Shown here in pieces: positions 57,961-64,000 of a stretch of DNA of 64,000 nt (positions within the stretch are counted from its first letter, which is position 1; every line of letters begins with the position of its first letter). The notes under the pieces are model-generated. The model made no database searches. It was not told where the DNA came from and saw nothing but the letters and a program-made list of their open reading frames with translations. A program made the translations under genes and the position numbers. The DNA is taken from contig OX123187.2 of assembly GCA_944739405.2 (NCBI GenBank), positions 71,718,450 to 71,782,449 of the forward strand, given 5' to 3'. The DNA is from Euclidia mi (lineage: Eukaryota > Arthropoda > Insecta > Lepidoptera > Erebidae).

Positions 57961-60125
57961 TTTTAGTCAGTAATCAAATTTTACTATTGCCAAGAATTTT
58001 CAAAGTCAAACGAAAAGACAAACGAAAAACTAACAGACTAGGTAGGTTCTCAATCAATCATGTCTAGAACTAGTTTTATACAAGAATTATCTTTTTATTT
58101 TCTCAATTTGTAAATTCAAAGTTATAAAGATACACCAAAAATAATGAGAGTTAGATTATCAGGTAAAAATAAGGTTTAAATATTGCTGAATCATCTTATT
58201 GTACCTGCTGGAATATTTTTTTAGTCATCATTATTTATTAGTATTTCACATCTTATTTTTATGGGTGAAAGTTGTCCTTCTATGGATACAATAATAAAAT
58301 AAAATGATAATAGATAAAATAATTGGGACAGCATAAAATGTCTTCAGATACTGAGACTATAAAGGCCAATTTGGTTTGAGTTAAACCGAGTCAGCGACTC
58401 GTTCCCAGTTACGTGTCGATGTTCTTTAACATCGGGCCTGCTGTGCGATTCCATTGTCATACATGATATGTTATATAAATGCCTCAAATATAATACAGCA
58501 ATTGTGTAGGCGTTATTGAAAAATAAGGACAAAGTAGCGTGTAAAGGTTACTTAACTTTAAAAAATTTCATCCAACAAATCAAATATGGACCAATTTTAA
58601 CGTTACACTTGTTCCTTTTTCGGGTCAAATTGTCAAAAAACCTTATAGATCCTCCATGTCTGTCTGTTTGTTTGTCTGTGTCTGTCTGTTTGTCTGTCTG
58701 TCGATCTGTATGTGACAGTCACTTTATACTGAAACTATTGTGACTATACGTTTGAACATCGGTAGATAAGGATAAAGATATAATATTGACATCGAGATTG
58801 ACTCTAATTAATTACGGTTTAAAATAAATTAATATTAATTGTCTTGCTTGGTTATGAAAAGCATTATCATTATCTAAGTTTAAAACTTTCACATAAGAGT
58901 ACAGACCTTCCCCATGGATATCAAACATAGGGCTCCTCTAAAGCTCTTCGCACAGATTAATCTTGCGTCATCCGCATTCAAACGCTGCCCGCGATTCCAA
59001 AAAGATTGTTGAGCACACTTGGACAGAGCCTAGCCATGTTCCGTGAGATGTTCCTTAACGAATCAAGAATAAAAAAAAGAAAACAACATTATATTAACAT
59101 GATTGCCATAGAATAAGTTTCATCTTTATCCACTCTTAAGCTATAAATATTTCGATAATCAATTATTGATTAAAATTCAACTTATTACATTAAATTACAT
59201 TGAGTATTGTCCTAAATTCTGAGAAAGGTATGTTAAAAGTAGATAAAGGTAAGCATGATAAAACAAAACATTAATCAGTGTCAGCTTAGATTCCACTAAT
59301 AATGTCTTGCAAGTCATCTAGGAATGTAGCAATTAAGGACAACGATTTAAATTGCTAACTCGCCTAAATCCTAAGTAATAAATGACACTGTAAAATAATA
59401 TTATCGTCCCTTTATTGGTAAAACCGATTATCTAAACTTTTTTACAAAAATTAGTTATTTACACCAATCTACTCAACTTTTTGAGCTTCATCTACAGGTA
59501 AAACCAATTTTTCGATACGATGCATAGTTTCCGAGATAGATACGTAAAAAAACAATTATAATACAAGCTTTTAGGTAACGTCAGCATTCAATAACAGCTA
59601 AAATGTTATACCTGTACGATTTTTTTGAAGCCTTGCAATTAAAAACACATTCAGTTTCATATCTTATTTTAGTTGCAATTTGCTTACACTCTGAACATAC
59701 TGAAGCATAGTACTAATACCAACTAAAATTCTTTAAATGGTTCTGGTTTCGCTGGATTATTGGTAAGTACTTACAATCTTAGACATTAAAAAGAAAGTAA
59801 GTAGTTCTACTTGCTTTTAACAGAACATAATCCTTCGCATTTGTGCATATTTTAATTCAATTAAAAGAGATTAAGCAGCTTTAATAGTTTTTCCACAACA
59901 TCAGAGATCGTATCGTTTAAGTTTAAATACAAGTAAAAGCAACTTTGCTTAAATAGTTGTTTTTCACCGAAGTGTATGGTGATGTTTCTACATAAATATT
60001 TTCAGCTAAAACCAAGACTAATATTGAGATTATGCTGCAATGTATGAATATGAAAATAAATAAGGGGTATGCGGCTCTTGGAAGCAGCAGTACACAGTTT
60101 TAGTGCAGTGAGAGTTGGTAGAAAA
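57961..60125. other. AT-rich; TCTG simple repeat at 58660-58705
   Basis: There is one (TCTG/TTTG)n tract. Otherwise it is non-coding, with no supported frame. Confidence 0.45.
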
Positions 60126-62018
60126 CAACGCACTGTCATAGGATGGCCGCTCATAGTAATGCTAGAAGGGCTTTTCTGAACTGGCTGGGGGATGGTAAAC
60201 CTTGCACTGGGTTGATATTTGAAGAAATGAAAGAGACGCGAATGATTTTAAAGCAGAGATTAAAATATTGCCAGAACAATGAGGAGCAAATTAAAATTAA
60301 TATTTTGGCAACTGAGCACAAATAATAAGAATTTGAAAAAATTCTGGAAAGCCACTCACAGATTAAACCCAAGACCTGCAGTTCCTATGAATATCAACGG
60401 CGTGACTGAACCTGGAGAAATTGCAGATATGTTCAGATGTCATTTTACGGTAACGCCGCGTCCAGTTGACATCAGTCAGGAACGTGTCACACATGATATC
60501 ATGTCTGGTATTCCATTGAATATATCAGCAAAAGAAATAAAAAACATTCTTAAATCTATGACCAGGGCTAAATCTCCAGGACATGATGGCCTCAGCATAG
60601 AACATTTACAACGTGCTGGTCCGCATCTGCCGAGGGTTTTATCTATGCTATTCAACTTTAGTGTGCGGCATTCCTATTTACCAACAGAACTGATGAGAAC
60701 AATAGTTGTACCAATAGTCAAGAGTAAAAGCAAGGACGTGGCAGACAAGGATATCAATAGGCCTATATCCATAGCGACCGTAATAGCCAAGGTTCTTGAT
60801 TGTGTGATTGAGCGTAGAATGACTGAGCAGCTTAAACCACATGATTCTCGTTCGGCTTTAGAGCAGGGTTATCGACCGAAACTGCTATTCTGGCACTCAA
60901 ACACAGATAGAAACACCCCTGTATATGCTGCTTTTTTGGACCTCTATGGTCTAAATTGCGGGAGAAATCCACACCTCATGAGCTAATCAGTCTTCTCAAG
61001 TACTGGTATGGCCACCAAATAAATCAGGTTAGATGGTCCCGTGCATTTTCTGGCTAGTACCTATGGGCTGAGGTGTGGTGTGAGGTAAAAGGTGACGTCC
61101 CCAGCGCTTTTCAGTCTATACATCGATCAGCTGATCGAGGAGCTCAGTAGCACTGGTGTCGGATACTCTGTTGAAGGTAAGACTATCAACAGCATCAGCT
61201 ACGCGGATGACATGGCATTGCTGAGCCCCTCTGTTGATACGCTCAGACGTTTGCTTACAGTGTGTGAACAATATGCCACTGCTCATGGCCTACTTTACAA
61301 AAAAGTGAGTCGGGAAAAGCGAGGCTATGATTTTTCGAATAAGTTGCAGAAAACCTGAGGCTGTCCCGCCAGTTTACATTTACAGGGTGACACTGAAAAG
61401 GGTGTCACAGTTTAAATACCTAGGACACCTTTTGAATGAGGACCTAGGTGATGATATTGATGTAGAGAGGGAACGAAGGGCGTTGTCAGTTCGATGCAAT
61501 ATGCTGGTCCGCAGGTTTGCTAGGTGTACTAAGGAAGTTAAAATTACTCTGTTCAAGGCATACTGCTAGACTTTTTACACCTACAGCCTGTGGCTCAGAT
61601 ATACGCAGAGAACCTACAACGCTCTTCGCGTGCAATACAATAACACTTTCCGGGTACCTACTATTGGGGCTTCCGCGGTTTTGTAGTGCGTCAAGCATGT
61701 TTGCTGAGGCAAACATAGATAGCTTTAAAGCGATCATACGCAAGAGAACTGCATCTTTCATGAGCAGAATGCTTAGAAGCCTCAATAGCATCCTTCTAAA
61801 TATTGCAGGGAAACCAGACTCCATTCCTGACGCACTGGTCCCGTATACATTGCTGCGGTCCCGGTACCGAGGGAAGGTTTTTAAATTAGACAGAGTGCTA
61901 CTTTTAATTTCCGAATGTTAAGGTCACTAATGTATTTTGTTCTGTGCTTTTGTTTTTGTTTTTATTTGTATGAAAATGGAATGTTTCCGAAATAAATGAT
62001 TATTATTATTATTATTTG
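60126..62018 (+). pseudogene. decayed non-LTR retrotransposon (RT part), CR1/Jockey-like
   Basis: The surviving sense passes through several frames. Linker region AHSNARRAFLNWLGDGKP (60143) shifts near 60320 to the RT region (KSPGHDGLSIEHL, RPISIATVIAKVLD). A deletion near 60945 removes the usual residues after AAFLDL. RT then resumes with LTSPALFSLYIDQL-like sequence (61092), SYADDMALL (about 61200) and, in other frames, RVSQFKYLGHLL and ALSVRCNMLVRRFARCTKE. The endonuclease is absent, so the copy is 5'-truncated. It ends with an AATAAATG and (ATT)n tail at 61995-62018. It cannot be active. Clade assignment is tentative. Confidence 0.8.
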
Positions 62019-62033
62019 TTTCTCTATCACGGC

Positions 62034-62880
62034 TATTCTTTTAACCTTTGATATTAAAAGAATAACCGGCCCTTTGGCAGGCGTACACGGAGACATAGGT
62101 CCAACGCACAGAGGCCCTTTGAGAGTTTTAATCTAGAATGTGATGTGATACCTACTGAGGCGCCTCCATAACTGCACTATTAAGTGCAGTCACGGATTAG
62201 CCGCAGCAGGTGCAAGACTATTGCTACTTGTATGGAACCTAATTAATCTGGGCTATTGGGATGGATGTTTAATGGATTGGTCTAGGTGAACACTATGGAT
62301 GGAAAACGGCACCTGCTCTAGATACTCTTATAGTATATCGAAAAGGGGCAGGCGGTGACTCGCCAACTCACTGGATGGGCCCTCTCTAGATAACCGCCAA
62401 GGCAAACAAACTCTGCCATAAACAACAAGAGGGCAACACCAGTGTGAGCGGCTAGCGGCGCAGGCCTCGTGACCACGGAGGCCCCGAGCGGGTTTCCCCG
62501 TAATTACGCCCTTGACAATGACACTTCCACCCCCGAGCAAATAGCTCTTGTGGCTTCCCTCTGGCCGGGCAACCAAGGCAAGGCAGAGTCGAGGATCCTG
62601 CGGGCACTCTTGGTAATCCACTCCAACAAGTCAATAAAGGCAAGCCGGAGATGAGGCCCTGACCGAACCCTCCGAAGTAATCGGGACGGCAGTGTCGCCA
62701 CACACATTCAGCTCGCCACAAAGCTGCCCTGCGGTTTGTAAGCTGTCTTTCTATCCTGTAATATAATATACCTATATCACAAGATAAAGGTGATGTTTGA
62801 AAGCTGTGACTATACCCTCTGAGATTGCGTTAGTCTCATGATGAGGTAAACGACTGCCCCAGAGGGGTTTTATTATTATC
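62034..62880. repeat. GC-rich segment, probably a LINE untranslated region
   Basis: It is markedly richer in GC than its flanks and directly follows the LINE tail. It holds a small hairpin (ATTCTTTTAA with its complement, 62047-62080) and ends with GCCCCAGAGGGGTTTTATTATTAT. Overlapping frames on both strands are short and mutually inconsistent, so I read it as non-coding. Confidence 0.4.
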
Positions 62881-64000
62881 TACGTGTTTGAAATAGAATT
62901 AGTTTTTATTATAAGTCAAATCGATTAGATCGATTGAGTAACATTTTGTTTAGTCTATTGAAAATTTCTGACAATGGTCACACTGAACTGTCATTCACTC
63001 TCTTTGGTTCTTTGTCGTTTCCCGCGGTCAGCGAAAAAACCTAGCTCTGGATAGATTTCGTTTTGTGAGCGTTTTGATCTTGTATTTAGAACCCGTTTGA
63101 TTGCCACTTCCTTGATCAATAACTGGCACCGGTTAATTGTGATAAAAATAGTATTTTAACGAACATTGTAAAACTTGAGTGAATCCGATGCACGTGGTTG
63201 GTGCCGGACGAATTTGCTGATTGAAAACGCTGCGTTGGAGTCTGGTAAAGTAAAGATAATTCACTTGCTAATATTGGACAATTTAGTCTCGTGTGTGTCT
63301 AGCTTGCCTCCAGGACTCCACTCAAGAACATCACCAGGGGATACTTGGTAAGACTTTTTATTAATATAAGAATTTATATTCATTCGCTGTGCTACCGCAG
63401 TGTATGTTGGACCTTTGCCTTGGGCTGAGACTGGATGAATTAATCGCTTCCACTGATCTCTGTAAACCTTACCCGATCTCAGCTCAAACTCTAGACATAA
63501 TTTTTGATAGCAAGAGCGTGGTTAACTGTGCCTATATTGTAAACTTGTATCTTAGCCGTTGATTGTATCTGAACTCAGATTGGTGTTGTATGAGCTATAT
63601 ATATCACCTTGTAGACAGTATTGTAGTGTTTGTCAGGTCAGTTATTGTCTAAAATACATAATATTTAATTGTATAAGTTGACCTAGATAATTTGAAACAC
63701 ATTGTCACATAACCTCAATCAGTAATTGTTGATTTGTATTGTTGGAAAATCTAACTTAAATTTGTTGTTGCATTAATAAGTCAGTTTGTTTGGATACATA
63801 ACAGCTGTATGTATCAATAAATTTAGTAAATTTAGATTATTGCATATATTCATAAACATTGCAATAATCCAACTTGACCTTGCCACTTGGGCGGGTCACA
63901 TTAATAAACTTTGTTTTGTTATAATATAGATAATGTTACGAATTGAAAATAACGCCATCTATCAGTGAATGGAAGAACTACATGAGATTAGATGTATCGG
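62881..64000. other. non-coding; candidate 5' exon near 63000-63244
   Basis: A GC-balanced stretch ends GGAGTCTG|GTAAAG at 63244. A second acceptor-donor pair (CCTCCAG|GACTCC, ACTTG|GTAAGA) lies at about 63309-63345. These could be untranslated exons of a gene to the right. No start codon or family was identified. Confidence 0.25.

Noticed and set aside
62328..62721. Overlapping frames of 60-97 codons on both strands
   Set aside because: They are in conflicting frames with no recognisable motif in a GC-rich untranslated-type segment.

Overview
The window is eukaryotic, AT-rich and dominated by mobile elements. It looks like an insect, most probably a moth or butterfly. Reasons: dispersed repeats of the kind common in Lepidoptera (three copies of a repeat starting ACTAGCCGTTTCCCGCGG), several tRNA-derived SINEs, an R1-type fragment, RTE- and CR1-type LINEs, and intron signals of insect type. 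No bacterial operons, rRNA genes or convincing free-standing tRNA genes were seen.

Layout. (1) 400-1043, 18222-19849 and about 45908-45990 are pieces of one older host sequence. A compact paralogue lies at 49795-51372, where the same pieces are nearly contiguous. Comparing the two shows what was inserted into the first copy. (2) The first interruption, 1044-18217, is bounded by two LTRs of about 730 bp (after removing later insertions), a CATG target duplication and a tRNA-Leu-type primer binding site. Its interior holds no recognisable gag-pol. It holds a nearly complete DIRS-type tyrosine-recombinase retrotransposon on the minus strand (5019-10850, with inverted repeats and an internal complementary region), plus satellites and a long foldback. 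(3) The second interruption, 19976-45632, is a 25.7-kb segment with 124-128 bp inverted terminal repeats. It is flanked by a perfect 6-bp duplication (GAAGAC) and splits a likely coding exon that reads through again once the segment is removed. Inside are a 124-bp-period satellite, a CR1-type LINE, an intact RTE-type LINE, several SINEs and, next to the right end, a small multi-exon gene of unknown function. (4) 46000-64000 is mostly non-coding, with small repeats, local duplications and a decayed LINE at 60126-62018.

Intact or near-intact reading frames are all of retrotransposon type: RTE EN-RT (32459-35455), CR1-type EN-RT (26989-29787), and the DIRS gag, RT/RNase H and recombinase frames broken by small frameshifts. 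The observation most worth pursuing is the 25.7-kb terminal-inverted-repeat element. Its size, 6-bp duplication and AG-starting ends recall Polinton/Maverick elements, but none of their genes was recognised. All assignments come from reading the sequence and translations; no database search was possible.
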